Shown: positions 17,310 through 26,796, numbered from the stretch's first letter. The stretch is DNA of 61,945 nucleotides from Nostoc sp. NOS(2021) (GCF_017115025.1 NZ_JABXKM010000243.1:1-61945); one strand, 5' to 3'. Program-made: numbers and translations. The notes: generated by a model not told the origin, from the letters alone.

Positions 17310-19412
17310 ATGGAAGTAATCTATCAGTATGCGTGGCTGATTCCGGTGTTACCTCTTTTTGGGGCAATGCTGGTCGGTCTAGGGTTAATCTCGTTGAATC
17401 AGGTGACAAACCGCCTACGGCAGCTTAACGCTGTGGTGATTATCTCCCTAATGGGAGCAGCTATGGGGCTGTCGGTTGCCTTGCTATGGAGTCAAATTCA
17501 AGGACACGCGACTTATATCCGCACCTTGGAGTGGGCGGCGGCAGGTAATTTTCACCTGAACATGGGCTACACTATTGACCACCTAACAGCCCTAATGCTG
17601 GTGATTGTAACAACGGTAGCCTTCTTAGTCATGGTTTACACCGATGGCTACATGGCTCACGATCCCGGTTACGTGAGGTTTTACGCCTATCTCAGTTTAT
17701 TTGGCTCCTCAATGTTAGGTCTGGTGGTCAGCCCCAACCTAGTACAGATTTATGTATTCTGGGAACTGGTCGGAATGTGTTCCTACTTGCTGGTCGGCTT
17801 TTGGTACGATCGCAAGTCAGCAGCCGATGCCGCTCAAAAAGCATTTGTGACCAACCGCGTGGGCGACTTTGGTCTATTACTCGGCATTTTAGGGCTGTTC
17901 TGGGCAACGGGAAGCTTTGATTTTAATATCATGGGCGATCGCCTCGCCCAACTTGTAGAATCAGGTTCTATCAGCAATTTTCTCGCTGTCCTGTTTGCGA
18001 TTTTAGTTTTCTTAGGGCCAGTGGCGAAATCAGCCCAATTCCCCCTCCATGTCTGGCTACCAGATGCAATGGAAGGCCCCACCCCCATTTCTGCCTTAAT
18101 CCACGCAGCAACAATGGTGGCGGCGGGTGTTTTCCTGATTGCCCGGATGTACCCAGTATTTGAACACGTTCCAGCAGCAATGAATGTGATTGCTTTTACT
18201 GGGGCGTTTACGGCGTTTTTGGGGGCAACCATTGCCATTACCCAAAACGACATCAAAAAGGGCTTGGCTTACTCCACCATTTCCCAACTCGGTTATATGG
18301 TGATGGCGATGGGAATAGGTTCCTACAGTGCTGGACTATTCCACCTGATGACCCACGCCTATTTCAAGGCGATGCTGTTCTTGGGTTCAGGTTCAGTAAT
18401 TCATGGTATGGAAGGTGTCGTTGGACACGACCCAGCCTTAGCTCAAGATATGCGCTTGATGGGCGGACTGCGAAAATATATGCCCGTCACGGGAATTACC
18501 TTTTTGATTGGTTGCTTGGCAATTTCTGGTATTCCGCCCTTTGCTGGTTTCTGGTCAAAAGATGAAATTCTGGGGAAGGCTTTTGAGGCTAACCCATTTC
18601 TCTGGTTGATTGGCTGGCTAACTGCCGGGATTACAGCTTTCTATATGTTTAGGATGTATTTCTCGACATTTGAAGGCGAATTCCGGGGTAATGACGAGAA
18701 AATCAAGCAAAAACTCAAAAAGGCGACGGCGACAATTGTCCTGGAATTAGAGTCACAAGAACCAGCCCCGAATTTTGGGCCTGGGGCAATGAAAAAAGGA
18801 GAATTGGCGGCAACTAGTGAGCATCATGACTCCCATGACTCTCATGGGCATCACAGCGACTCGCCTCACGAGTCGCCGTGGACGATGACGCTGCCGTTGG
18901 CACTGTTGGCTGTGCCTTCTATTTTGATTGGTTTAGTGGGAACTCCCTACGCCAATTATTTTGAAGAGTTTATCTTTCCTCCTAGCGAAACTCTCACCGA
19001 AGTTATAGAAAAGGCTTCCGAGTTCAATCCGACGGAATTCTACATTATGGCGGGGGCCTCAGTCGGAATTTCTTTGATTGCGATTACCCTGGCTTCGCTG
19101 ATGTATTTGCGCCGTAAAATTGACCCGGCGGCGATCGCTGCTAAAATCAAACCACTTTACGAGTTATCCCTCAACAAGTGGTACTTCGATGACATTTACC
19201 ATCGGGTTTTTGTTGTGGGTTTGCGTCGCCTAGCTAGACAAGTTATGGAAGTTGACTTCCGCGTTGTCGATGGTGCTGTTAACCTCACAGGCTTTTTCAC
19301 CCTTGTCAGTGGTGAAGGTCTGAAGTACCTAGAAAACGGTCGCGCTCAATTCTATGCCTTGATTGTGTTTGGGGCGGTTTTGGGCTTAGTGATTGTCTTT
19401 GGTGTTACCTGA
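17310..19412 (+). CDS. ndhF: NAD(P)H-quinone oxidoreductase subunit NdhF (NDH-1 subunit 5)
   Basis: A 700-residue antiporter-like membrane subunit of the NDH-1 complex in the thylakoid membrane, which pumps protons in respiration and cyclic electron flow. Family phrases are VFWELVGMCSYLLVGFWYD, AQFPLHVWLPDAMEGPTPIS and AATMVAAGVFLIARMYP, with the key Lys and Glu residues of the proton channel. A His-rich loop (HHDSHDSHGHHS, about residue 510) precedes the last helices. GTG at 17307 directly before the ATG at 17310 gives a choice of start. The length fits NdhF1 of the respiratory complex. ndhD follows 3.4 kb downstream, separated by accessory genes. Confidence 0.95.
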   Translation: MEVIYQYAWLIPVLPLFGAMLVGLGLISLNQVTNRLRQLNAVVIISLMGAAMGLSVALLWSQIQGHATYIRTLEWAAAGNFHLNMGYTIDHLTALMLVIVTTVAFLVMVYTDGYMAHDPGYVRFYAYLSLFGSSMLGLVVSPNLVQIYVFWELVGMCSYLLVGFWYDRKSAADAAQKAFVTNRVGDFGLLLGILGLFWATGSFDFNIMGDRLAQLVESGSISNFLAVLFAILVFLGPVAKSAQFPLHVWLPDAMEGPTPISALIHAATMVAAGVFLIARMYPVFEHVPAAMNVIAFTGAFTAFLGATIAITQNDIKKGLAYSTISQLGYMVMAMGIGSYSAGLFHLMTHAYFKAMLFLGSGSVIHGMEGVVGHDPALAQDMRLMGGLRKYMPVTGITFLIGCLAISGIPPFAGFWSKDEILGKAFEANPFLWLIGWLTAGITAFYMFRMYFSTFEGEFRGNDEKIKQKLKKATATIVLELESQEPAPNFGPGAMKKGELAATSEHHDSHDSHGHHSDSPHESPWTMTLPLALLAVPSILIGLVGTPYANYFEEFIFPPSETLTEVIEKASEFNPTEFYIMAGASVGISLIAITLASLMYLRRKIDPAAIAAKIKPLYELSLNKWYFDDIYHRVFVVGLRRLARQVMEVDFRVVDGAVNLTGFFTLVSGEGLKYLENGRAQFYALIVFGAVLGLVIVFGVT

Positions 19413-19666
19413 TTTTAACCGGGGTGGGCGATCGTCCGCCCCTACATCATTTCTTGAATTTTGTGATACAGCCATTTTCAGGTAAGTAAACTAAATCTTT
19501 TTTGTTTCACGCACAGGCACGTGGAGAAATTGAGAGTTGAGTTTCAAAAGATGACCAAAATTTTTAATACAACCTATAAAAGTTTAGCTTTCTAGTTCCG
19601 CTCTGATTTTTTCAAGATGTTTAATAATCTTCAAAGAATAAAATCGTTCAGAACATTTAATTATTT

Positions 19667-20287
19667 ATGACAGAAGAAGAGATCAGAATCAGGCGGCACT
19701 ATATACCAGATGATGAAGTTTGGGAACGAAGTCATAATACATGGAAACAACTCAAGCCAAGACTCAACTTTAATTATCGACTTGACCCATCTAATGAAAC
19801 GCCTCTAGAATATTCACAAAGGATAATATCAATATTTAACAATATTCCTATAGACGTACTTCTTCAGTGGCAATTTGAGCATATCTATGACTTGGATATG
19901 GTAAATAACTATGGCTGGATTAATTACCATCAAGTGACTTTTAACCTTGTTTATTGGTCTGAAAAAGAGTTTTCTAAAGTGCAGATATTTTCAGGCTTTA
20001 AGGATTATGTAGACCGCAAAAGTCATATATCAAATTTTGAGCATCTATCATGCACTGATGAAGATAAAGATTATTGGAAGCAGTTTGGAACTTGGCTAGT
20101 TCCAATAATTGTATTAGAAACTGAAAATATGATTAATATACCAAGTTATGCAGAATTAAATTGCCCATACCAGCTTGTAGAAGGACATACGCGCTTTGGA
20201 AACTACAATGCTATTAAATGCTTAAGTGAGCAAGGAAAGGTTCAAATATCAAATAAACACAAACTTTTTCTGATGTCTGTTAGTTGA
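19667..20287 (+). CDS. Protein of unknown function with a ParB-like EGHTR motif
   Basis: A 206-residue protein I cannot assign firmly. Near the C-terminus LNCPYQLVEGHTRFGNYNAI resembles the GHRR/EGHTR motif of ParB/sulfiredoxin-fold proteins, where the motif sits in a nucleotide-binding loop. The N-terminal half is rich in aromatic and charged residues with no clear motif. Codon use is AT-rich compared with ndhF and ndhD. It faces the Abi-like gene at 20325-21194 and lies in the accessory block between ndhF and ndhD, so a defence role is possible but unproven. Confidence 0.6.
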   Translation: MTEEEIRIRRHYIPDDEVWERSHNTWKQLKPRLNFNYRLDPSNETPLEYSQRIISIFNNIPIDVLLQWQFEHIYDLDMVNNYGWINYHQVTFNLVYWSEKEFSKVQIFSGFKDYVDRKSHISNFEHLSCTDEDKDYWKQFGTWLVPIIVLETENMINIPSYAELNCPYQLVEGHTRFGNYNAIKCLSEQGKVQISNKHKLFLMSVS

Positions 20288-20324
20288 ATAATCGATTGTT
20301 GCTGAAGTTCGCTGCAACACATTG

Positions 20325-21194
20325 TTATAAATTGTCCGACACATCATTATTTATGAGTATTTCATACTCGGTAAGAAAGAAAGAAATGTAAGAACGAATA
20401 AGATTACAGAATAAGCGACTTTCAGAAAGAGTGATTGGTTTGCCCTCTTTTATATCAAGTCCATGCCGACCACCACCACCAGTTGGTGACGAATGATAAC
20501 CATGTAAACTTTCTAAAGATTTTAATATATACTTGATTGCTGTCCCTTCATTTGCATTGTGGAGTTCCTTCACAATTAGGTTAAAGTATGTCCCTTTTAT
20601 TATTGTGCCAGATGGTAATTGCTCACCTCTAAAAGCAGTTGTAATTGATTCTAGAATCCAAAGCAGTTCTTGAACTGCTTCTCTAGCCCGATTTTCAATC
20701 AGTAGTTGTTCAGAACGGCTTAGAGACTTAGTAATGAGTTGCTTTGCAGACTCAGTAAAGGTTGATGGCGATTCGGCCACAGGGATAGCTTCTTCACCTT
20801 CGGATAGCTTCACAAGTTTTGGTGGATGGATTTGATAAGCAATCTTATGTTCAAGACAAATACTGTTGATACGTTCAATGTCAGGGATTGCATATTTATC
20901 CCGAAGATTCTCACACGCCTCGTAGAACGCCTCCAGAAACAGGGGTGAGTTTTTAGCCGCGTCTTCCAAATATGACCGTAAATCTGTGCTTGCCCAACTC
21001 TCTGAAGTACTCCAGTCACTCGTAGAGCCTACTACATGGGCAAAACACTCTTTAAAATACTCTAGTAACTTCCAGCGATCTCCCTTAGCTACTATTATGC
21101 CAATAAGTTTCTCAAATTCATCAATCGCTGCATTAGGAATAACTGAATCTGGTGAAGATATAAAGCGCCATGAATCAGGAAATTGAAGTGACAT
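20325..21194 (-). CDS. Abi_C-like (abortive-infection C-terminal) domain protein
   Basis: A 289-residue protein. The C-terminal 130 residues resemble the abortive-infection C-terminal/HEPN-type helical domain: ENRAREAVQELLWILES, then a Gly-rich, basic GGGGRHGLD, then LFCNLIRSYISFFLTEYE. In Abi_C proteins the RxxxH-type segment is the suspected RNase site. The N-terminal half (residues 1-130) is unrecognised. It sits in the accessory block between ndhF and ndhD. Function is inferred from fold-level likeness only; other HEPN-like roles are possible. Confidence 0.55.
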   Translation of the reverse strand: MSLQFPDSWRFISSPDSVIPNAAIDEFEKLIGIIVAKGDRWKLLEYFKECFAHVVGSTSDWSTSESWASTDLRSYLEDAAKNSPLFLEAFYEACENLRDKYAIPDIERINSICLEHKIAYQIHPPKLVKLSEGEEAIPVAESPSTFTESAKQLITKSLSRSEQLLIENRAREAVQELLWILESITTAFRGEQLPSGTIIKGTYFNLIVKELHNANEGTAIKYILKSLESLHGYHSSPTGGGGRHGLDIKEGKPITLSESRLFCNLIRSYISFFLTEYEILINNDVSDNL

Positions 21195-21245
21195 TTAAAT
21201 GTTACATATTAAACAACAGTACTTGTATAACTTATTAGAGGTTCA

Positions 21246-21523
21246 TCTTGCAAATCTTCCAGGTACTCTCGGAGTAGAAGATCAGACACATTTAGGTGAG
21301 ACAACTTGATAAATCACGCGATATTCACCACTTTTGTCCGTCTGGATATCACTATTTTTTGCTCAAACTTTAAAAACGGTCAAGTCTATCCCAGAGATTT
21401 GATCACCGATAAAATTTCCAGCCTCTAGCTGATCAATAATGGGTTGAATGTCAATTTGAATTTGGCGATCGCGATCAAGAGGTAAAATATAAAAATCTTT
21501 TTGCGCCGTAACCCACAATTAAT
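21246..21523 (-). pseudogene. RelE/ParE-type toxin gene remnant
   Basis: On the minus strand the frame reads QPIIDQLEAGNFIGDQISG, then TVFKV-stop-AKNSDIQ and SGEYRVIYQV. These are clear family phrases of a RelE-like toxin (normally VFKVRxKNSDIQxGKSxGYRxIY). An in-frame TGA replaces the Arg codon and the end is shifted into another frame after VIYQVVSPK. No intact antitoxin gene stands beside it. So this is a dead toxin copy. Confidence 0.7.
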
Positions 21524-21640
21524 TATCAATACTCATGGTGGGTTACTCTGTCGCTAACCCACCATACAAATTAATAGAAACCCAATATTTAGCAAAATAA
21601 TAAACTTCTCACTAAATATATATAATTAAAAAAATAATTC

Positions 21641-21928
21641 ATGTATTGTCAAAATCTAGTTTTTTCTCGTCATGCTATCCAACAAATGTTTTATCGCCGC
21701 ATCAGTCAAAAAGAAGTAAAAACTGCAATTTCTTATGGAGAAGTGATAGAAGAAAATCCTGATGATACACCCTACCCCAGTTATCTAATATTGGATTTTA
21801 TAGAAGGTAAGCCGATTCATGTTGTATTTTCTTACAATGAAGCTACAGATACAGGATATGTAGTAACAGCTTATATTCCTGATACTAATATTTGGTTAGA
21901 TGGTTTTACAACTAGGAGACAAAGATGA
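21641..21928 (+). CDS. DUF4258 domain protein, probable toxin of a type II pair
   Basis: A 95-residue protein. It starts LVFSRHAIQQMFYRRISQKE, the usual opening of DUF4258 (small RNase-like toxins of the RelE/MqsR type), and continues through GEVIEENPDDTPYPSYLIL and GYVVTAYIPD. Its stop overlaps the start of the zinc-finger gene by four bases (ATGA), so the two are translationally coupled. Such pairs behave as toxin-antitoxin candidates in cyanobacteria; activity has to be inferred. It lies between ndhF and ndhD. Confidence 0.85.
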   Translation: MYCQNLVFSRHAIQQMFYRRISQKEVKTAISYGEVIEENPDDTPYPSYLILDFIEGKPIHVVFSYNEATDTGYVVTAYIPDTNIWLDGFTTRRQR

Positions 21929-22152
21929 TGAAATGCGTAATTTGTAAGCATGGAGAAACTAAGCCTGGTTTAGTAACTGTGACATTAGAAAGAGATGAAT
22001 GTATTATTGTCTTAAAAAAAGTTCCAGCAGAAATTTGTGATAACTGCGGTGAATATTATTTAAGTGATGCAGTTACCGAACAGGTTTTAGAAAAAGCAGA
22101 GTCAGCTATTAATAATGGAGCAGAGTTGGAGATTCTTAGATATGCAGCTTAG
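21925..22152 (+). CDS. YgiT-type zinc-finger protein, probable antitoxin
   Basis: A 75-residue protein with two CxxC motifs: CVICKHGETKPG (first pair) and CDNCGEYYL (second pair), which form the YgiT/MqsA zinc finger. The C-terminal part (EQVLEKAESAINNGAELEIL) is a short helix; the helix-turn-helix of full MqsA is missing, which is normal for this short family. It overlaps the DUF4258 gene by four bases. Expected role: neutralise the partner toxin. Confidence 0.85.
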   Translation: MMKCVICKHGETKPGLVTVTLERDECIIVLKKVPAEICDNCGEYYLSDAVTEQVLEKAESAINNGAELEILRYAA

Positions 22153-22266
22153 TGTTCTTATTCGCGTCTCTGCTACCATTCATGAAGCTGATGGTACAGA
22201 CATTGTTTAGTCAGAGTTTTGAGACGGCGTTTGAAGGGAGGTGTAAAGCGAACTTCTGACATAAAT

Positions 22267-22524
22267 CTAGGCTTCGATATCGTCCCAAAGTTCTGAAACT
22301 GGGAAAGTTTGCCCTACTGCTGCTTGTCGCACGGACTCATGCAAATCGGCTAATATTTGTGCTTTTGGCTCTTGTTCATCAATCCAAGCTAAACCACTGA
22401 CGTTATCAGAATTTATGGAACTTATAAGCTGTTGCCAAAGTTCTACAGGGACGAGTACATCTGTTGTTTCTCCATTTACGTTAGTGACATAACGAATTTG
22501 ACTTTCAATTTGTGCGATTATCAT
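22267..22524 (-). CDS. Small antitoxin-like protein, orphan
   Basis: An 85-residue protein from the ATG at 22524; an upstream in-frame start at 22608 gives 28 extra residues of low quality. The end EPKAQILADLHESVRQAAVGQ followed by TFPVSELWDDIEA is a common ending of small cyanobacterial antitoxin-like proteins. No toxin gene follows it on the minus strand, so it is an orphan or partners elsewhere. It sits just upstream of ndhD on the opposite strand. Confidence 0.6.
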   Translation of the reverse strand: MIIAQIESQIRYVTNVNGETTDVLVPVELWQQLISSINSDNVSGLAWIDEQEPKAQILADLHESVRQAAVGQTFPVSELWDDIEA

Positions 22525-22862
22525 AGTGTTATCTATCCTGTCATGCTTTTTTTGCACCAAATCGCTTTTTTCAACAACCACGCATACAGCATCGTGTATT
22601 TTGAGCAATAGGTTGTGCTATGCGATCGCATCGCTAAAATTCTAGTTTAGCGGCTTTTTTAGGGTAAATTTTTGACTTGATTGGGAGTATCACAACTCAC
22701 ATTCCGCACCCACAAGTGTCAAAAGAGACTCCCAAGAGAAAAAATCGGGGATTGCCAATTTAATTAAATCAACCTAACGAGGAAGACTAAATCACCAAAA
22801 AGCTGTTAGTTAATAACTAGTGACTTTTTGCCAAACATGATTTTGATAGCAGACAAATTGTG

Positions 22863-24440
22863 ATGAATACAGCTAATTTTCCGTGGCTGACGACGATTAT
22901 TCTGTTGCCTATAGTCGCGTCGCTACTTCTTCCCATCATCCCTGATAAAGAAGGCAAAACAGTGCGTTGGTACTCCCTCATCGTAGGGCTGATAGATTTT
23001 GCACTAATTGTTTACGCTTTTTATACTGGGTATGATTTCTCCAATCCAGATTTACAGTTGGTGGAAAGTTACCCCTGGGTACCACAATTGGGTTTGAATT
23101 GGTCAGTAGGGGCAGATGGCTTGTCCATGCCCCTAATCATTTTGACTGGATTCATTACCACGCTGGCGATTTTAGCAGCTTGGCCTATTACCTTCAAGCC
23201 CAAGCTATTTTACTTCTTGATTTTGGCAATGTATGGCGGTCAGATTGCCGTGTTCGCCGTCCAGGATATGCTGTTATTTTTCCTGGTGTGGGAACTGGAA
23301 CTAGTGCCGATATACTTTCTGCTGTCGATTTGGGGAGGCAAAAGGCGACAATATGCAGCGACCAAATTTATTTTATACACTGCCGGCGGTTCGCTGTTTA
23401 TTTTGCTGTCTGCCCTGACAATGGGATTTTACGGCGATACGGTGACATTCGACATGCGATCGCTCGCCTTAAAAGACTTCGCCCTCAATTTCCAACTTGC
23501 ACTTTATGCTGGCTTCCTGATTGCTTACGGCGTCAAGTTGCCGATTATTCCCTTGCACACTTGGCTACCTGATGCCCACGGTGAAGCTACAGCCCCCGTA
23601 CACATGTTATTGGCAGGTATTCTCCTGAAAATGGGCGGTTACGCCTTAATTCGGATGAATGCCCAAATGCTCCCCGATGCTCACGCTTTCTTTGCGCCTG
23701 TATTGGTGGTTTTGGGGGTAGTTAATATCATCTACGCTGCCTTGACATCCTTTGCCCAGCGCAACCTGAAGCGAAAAATTGCCTACTCCTCAATTTCCCA
23801 CATGGGCTTTGTGATGATTGGTATTGCCTCCTTCACCGATTTGGGATTGAGTGGGGCAGTATTACAAATGGTTTCCCACGGGTTAATTGGGGCGAGTTTG
23901 TTCTTCCTCGTTGGTGCAACTTACGACCGGACACACACCTTAATGTTGGATGAAATGGGCGGTGTCGGTAAGAGAATGCCGAAGGTTTTCGCCATGTTCA
24001 CCACCTGTTCAATGGCTTCTTTGGCATTGCCAGGGATGAGCGGTTTTGTGGCAGAATTAATGGTGTTTGTCGGCTTTGCAACCAGCGATGCTTATAGCTC
24101 TACCTTCAAAGTCATTGTGGTGTTTTTGATGGCAGTGGGAGTGATTTTAACTCCGATTTATCTGCTGTCGATGTTGCGGGAAATTTTCTACGGTAAAGAG
24201 AACGAAGAATTAGTTTCTCACCAAGCTTTGATAGATGCTGAACCCCGTGAAGTATTTATCATTGCCTGCTTGTTGGTGCCAATTATTGGTATTGGTTTCT
24301 ATCCAAAATTGCTAACTCAGATGTACGACTCCACAACTGTACAATTGACGGCAAGATTGCGTGATTCCGTGCCGACATTAGCACAGCAAAAAGAAGAAAC
24401 GCTAAAGGTTTCTTTGAGTGCGCCCCAAATCGGTAATTAG
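22863..24440 (+). CDS. ndhD: NAD(P)H-quinone oxidoreductase subunit NdhD (NDH-1 subunit 4)
   Basis: A 525-residue NDH-1 membrane subunit of the antiporter-like class, acting as a proton channel. Family phrases are [20 protein letters not shown] (key Glu), [20 protein letters not shown] and [21 protein letters not shown] at 22860 just precedes the ATG at 22863. The length and the pairing with ndhF fit the NdhD1/F1 (respiratory) set. In the Nostoc order I recall, ndhD directly follows ndhF; here it is 3.4 kb away and must have its own promoter in the 250 bases upstream. Confidence 0.95.
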   Translation: MNTANFPWLTTIILLPIVASLLLPIIPDKEGKTVRWYSLIVGLIDFALIVYAFYTGYDFSNPDLQLVESYPWVPQLGLNWSVGADGLSMPLIILTGFITTLAILAAWPITFKPKLFYFLILAMYGGQIAVFAVQDMLLFFLVWELELVPIYFLLSIWGGKRRQYAATKFILYTAGGSLFILLSALTMGFYGDTVTFDMRSLALKDFALNFQLALYAGFLIAYGVKLPIIPLHTWLPDAHGEATAPVHMLLAGILLKMGGYALIRMNAQMLPDAHAFFAPVLVVLGVVNIIYAALTSFAQRNLKRKIAYSSISHMGFVMIGIASFTDLGLSGAVLQMVSHGLIGASLFFLVGATYDRTHTLMLDEMGGVGKRMPKVFAMFTTCSMASLALPGMSGFVAELMVFVGFATSDAYSSTFKVIVVFLMAVGVILTPIYLLSMLREIFYGKENEELVSHQALIDAEPREVFIIACLLVPIIGIGFYPKLLTQMYDSTTVQLTARLRDSVPTLAQQKEETLKVSLSAPQIGN

Positions 24441-24479
24441 TTGCGATCGCTAGTTTAGTTTAAATATTTATTACTTTGA

Positions 24480-24506
24480 GGGCGGGTTATGTACCTGCCC
24501 TTTTTT
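24480..24506 (+). terminator. Rho-independent terminator after ndhD
   Basis: Stem GGGCGGGT / ACCTGCCC (one G-T pair) with a 5-base loop followed by six T. Confidence 0.8.
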
Positions 24507-24549
24507 GATGTAGATTCCTTGCAGGCGATCGCTTAATCAATTTTCTAGT

Positions 24550-24933
24550 TTAAATATTCAAAATCCTTCTATTTTTATCTAATGCCAAGAAGGTTTCCTC
24601 ACCTTTGTAGACAATATTAATTTGTCCTCCAAACACATCATCAATAGCCAAAAACTTCTTGCCCTCTATCTTTTCAAATTCGCAACTCCCGATTATTCTA
24701 GAAATATTTCCAATTTCAATATAATTAGCCATACTTATCTGTTCAATACCCGTTAATCGGATGAAAATATAGGCTTCACCGTCGGTAATACTTTTTTTGA
24801 TTTCATCAGGCAACCAAACAGAATCCCAGTCAATAGCTAAAGTTATGGCTTGTTCATATCCAATGTTATAGAAAATACCTATCCAACAAGAATCATGTAA
24901 TGTATATTGTTCATTAAAATTTCCAAAGCTCAT
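24550..24933 (-). CDS. Hypothetical protein, possibly of immunity-protein type
   Basis: About 127 residues from the ATG at 24933, which has a good ribosome site (AGGAAGG, 7 bases upstream). An in-frame TTG at 25011 would add 26 residues. The sequence LHDSCWIGIFYN, AITLAIDWDSVWLPD and AYIFIRLTGIEQI gives an alternating beta-rich pattern. I do not recognise the family; the small acidic beta-rich build is like that of some polymorphic-toxin immunity proteins, but there is no toxin nearby. Confidence 0.6.
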   Translation of the reverse strand: MSFGNFNEQYTLHDSCWIGIFYNIGYEQAITLAIDWDSVWLPDEIKKSITDGEAYIFIRLTGIEQISMANYIEIGNISRIIGSCEFEKIEGKKFLAIDDVFGGQINIVYKGEETFLALDKNRRILNI

Positions 24934-25115
24934 ATTTTTGCCTTCCTGCCAAGGTAAGCAATTATTAATAAGGTCTTGAGAAAGCCAACTTGGGTAATAA
25001 TTTTCTATCAAATTAAACAGCCCTACTTTTTAAGCTTTTTTGGACGTATTTGCAAGATGAACTTGGCTAATCAAAATATACAGCCATCTTAAATTATTCG
25101 TTAAATTTTTCTCTT

Positions 25116-25209
25116 ATACCGATTATCTGTGAGGTTGCATAGAACAAGGGGCTTAAGCCCCTTGTCTCACCAAGGTTGATTTTGTGTAGCTTCACAAAGA
25201 ATTGGTATT
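25116..25209. mobile_element. MITE-like repeat with central palindrome
   Basis: About 94 bp with imperfect terminal inverted repeats (ATACC-ATT-T-TGTGA-G-T pattern at both ends) and a 22-bp perfect palindrome in the centre (25144-25165, arms ACAAGGGGCTT). No open frame. It lies 34 bases from the next element at 25243. Confidence 0.65.
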
Positions 25210-25242
25210 ACTTCTCTTCGGAGTTAAGGCTAAAACTCTTTT

Positions 25243-25333
25243 AGGACTTACGCAAAAGTACACACTGTAGGGGCAATTCATGAATTGCCCCTACCTGAAA
25301 ATAAGGGTTTCGGCTATTGTTTGCGTAAGTCCT
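25243..25333. mobile_element. MITE family B, copy 1 (AGGACTTACGCAA ends)
   Basis: 91 bp with perfect 13-bp inverted ends AGGACTTACGCAA and a 28-bp perfect palindrome in the centre (25267-25294, arms GTAGGGGCAATTCA). Copy 2 is at 55491-55584. A lone end of the same family (CAGGACTTACGCA) is at 46525. Confidence 0.85.
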
Positions 25334-25430
25334 GTCTTTGTCAAAAGTCAACCGCATCCCTGCGAGATACTACACGAATGGGGAATTTAGCTATGGCAAC
25401 AATCGACCCAAACTAAAACTGCTCAAAAAA

Positions 25431-26174
25431 TTAATTACTAGTTAATACTGAGGCCAGAAGATCAGGACGAGACAAATGCGGGCAATGTCCAGAAGGTAGC
25501 TCAATGGCATCGACTCCTAAGCGCTTGCGTGCAGCGTAGCGTGACCATGTAGGAGATAGTATTCGGTCATCGGTACAAACAATATATTTACGCTCAACTG
25601 AAGGCAAAGCTTTTAGAGGATTCGTTTCAAAAATATATGCCATAGATTGTTGCGAACGACTTTTCGAGATTGCCCACTGTGCTACATCCGGTTGACAATC
25701 ATGAAAGAAAAAATCCCTTAATACTGCTTCGTCTGAATAATCTTTCCCTACGGAAGCTGGTTCATACATACCAGGCTCATCGTGGAACTGTTCGAGTTTA
25801 CTTGGGTCTTTTGGCTGGTAATTGAATGATTTGAGCGTATCAGAATCAAGATGATGAGAAAATTGATCGAGTGTACTGATTCCAGGATACGGGAGCAACG
25901 CAGCCACAAACACTAGTTGACGCACTTTTACCGCTTCTGCAACCAGGGGAATTATAGTACCAGCCATTGAGTGACCAACTAGCACAATATCATCATCAGT
26001 TTTTGGCAGCGCTTGAATTACTGCATCCGCAAATTGGGACAAAGTAGCAGATGCATTTTCAATTGGCAAATCCATTGCTACGGTTTTGTGACCCTGTGCT
26101 TCTAAGTAGGGAATTAGCAAATCCCAACACCAAATGCCTTGGAAGGCACCGTGAACTAGACAAAAAAGACTCAT
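25431..26174 (-). CDS. Alpha/beta hydrolase (esterase, methylesterase/EstC-like)
   Basis: A 247-residue soluble hydrolase. It opens with LVHGAFQGIWCWDLLIPYLE (oxyanion HG), has the nucleophile elbow GHSMAG (Ser about residue 90) and the catalytic His in LPSGHCPHLSRPDLL near the end. An acid lies in CTDDRILSP. This pattern matches the plant methylesterase/hydroxynitrile-lyase-like group, common in cyanobacteria. Substrate unknown. It stands alone, downstream of two MITE-like repeats. Confidence 0.9.
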   Translation of the reverse strand: MSLFCLVHGAFQGIWCWDLLIPYLEAQGHKTVAMDLPIENASATLSQFADAVIQALPKTDDDIVLVGHSMAGTIIPLVAEAVKVRQLVFVAALLPYPGISTLDQFSHHLDSDTLKSFNYQPKDPSKLEQFHDEPGMYEPASVGKDYSDEAVLRDFFFHDCQPDVAQWAISKSRSQQSMAYIFETNPLKALPSVERKYIVCTDDRILSPTWSRYAARKRLGVDAIELPSGHCPHLSRPDLLASVLTSN

Positions 26175-26721
26175 GTCAATTGAATAGTGGTAATGGTGGA
26201 CGAGTTTCCTGACTTCTCTTATTTTTCAGCAAATTTTAAACCTTGACCAGGTAAATTAAACCAGCACTCTGACTTTTACTCTTTATAACTACACCATCTT
26301 TTGACAAGAGTCGCACCCAAATAAATGCTCTAGCAGTAGCAGCGCGGCTTTGATTATACAATTGTGCCTGGGTCAATAGCGATCGCTAACTAGGTCAGCC
26401 ACGCCTCGAATCAGTTCCACCTGATGATCACTCCAGCAACGAAGCGCCCTACTATGTTCGCAGACTTTTTCTCTTAGTAGGTATAGATAATTAGCCCAGC
26501 TACCAAATTCACCATCAAATTGAATACTTTGCAACTTCTGGAATGTTCAATTTGAACAATGTTCCACCCTTTTTTGCTATTGTCAGTTAGACACTCTGGT
26601 AGTCAGTACCGAAAAACCACGAATTAAATGTAAAGATTTTACACTTCTATGTATTTAAATACTGAGAAGCCAGATACAAGGCGATGTCTACGACGGGCTA
26701 CGCCTACGCTAAAAATGGTTT
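26175..26721. other. Intergenic region with a possible gene scrap, a palindrome and a dispersed repeat
   Basis: No intact gene. On the minus strand about 26375-26545 is an open stretch of 56 codons without a start (FDGEFGSWANYLYLLREKV, then HQVELIRGVADLVSDRY) that may be a scrap of a lost gene. A 15-bp palindrome TGTTCAA-T-TTGAACA lies at 26544-26558. A 30-bp dispersed repeat ending GGGCTACGCCTACGCTAA is at 26683-26712. Confidence 0.4.
26683..26712. repeat. Dispersed 30-bp repeat (GGGCTACGCCTACGC)
   Basis: It matches the segment at 50671-50700 (reverse strand, inside the porin gene) with 3 mismatches, and a shorter copy near 28404-28433 that ends the truncated BrnA-like gene. Confidence 0.75.
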
Positions 26722-26796
26722 TTGATTTTTGCTATGCGATCGCACATCAATAGATTACCTACAATCTATCTAGAATCAGATTTGGCAAAACCGCTC

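Noticed and set aside
26544..26565. TGTTCAA-T-TTGAACA palindrome considered as a LexA-type operator
   Set aside because: It does not match the cyanobacterial LexA box as I know it and no gene starts close by.
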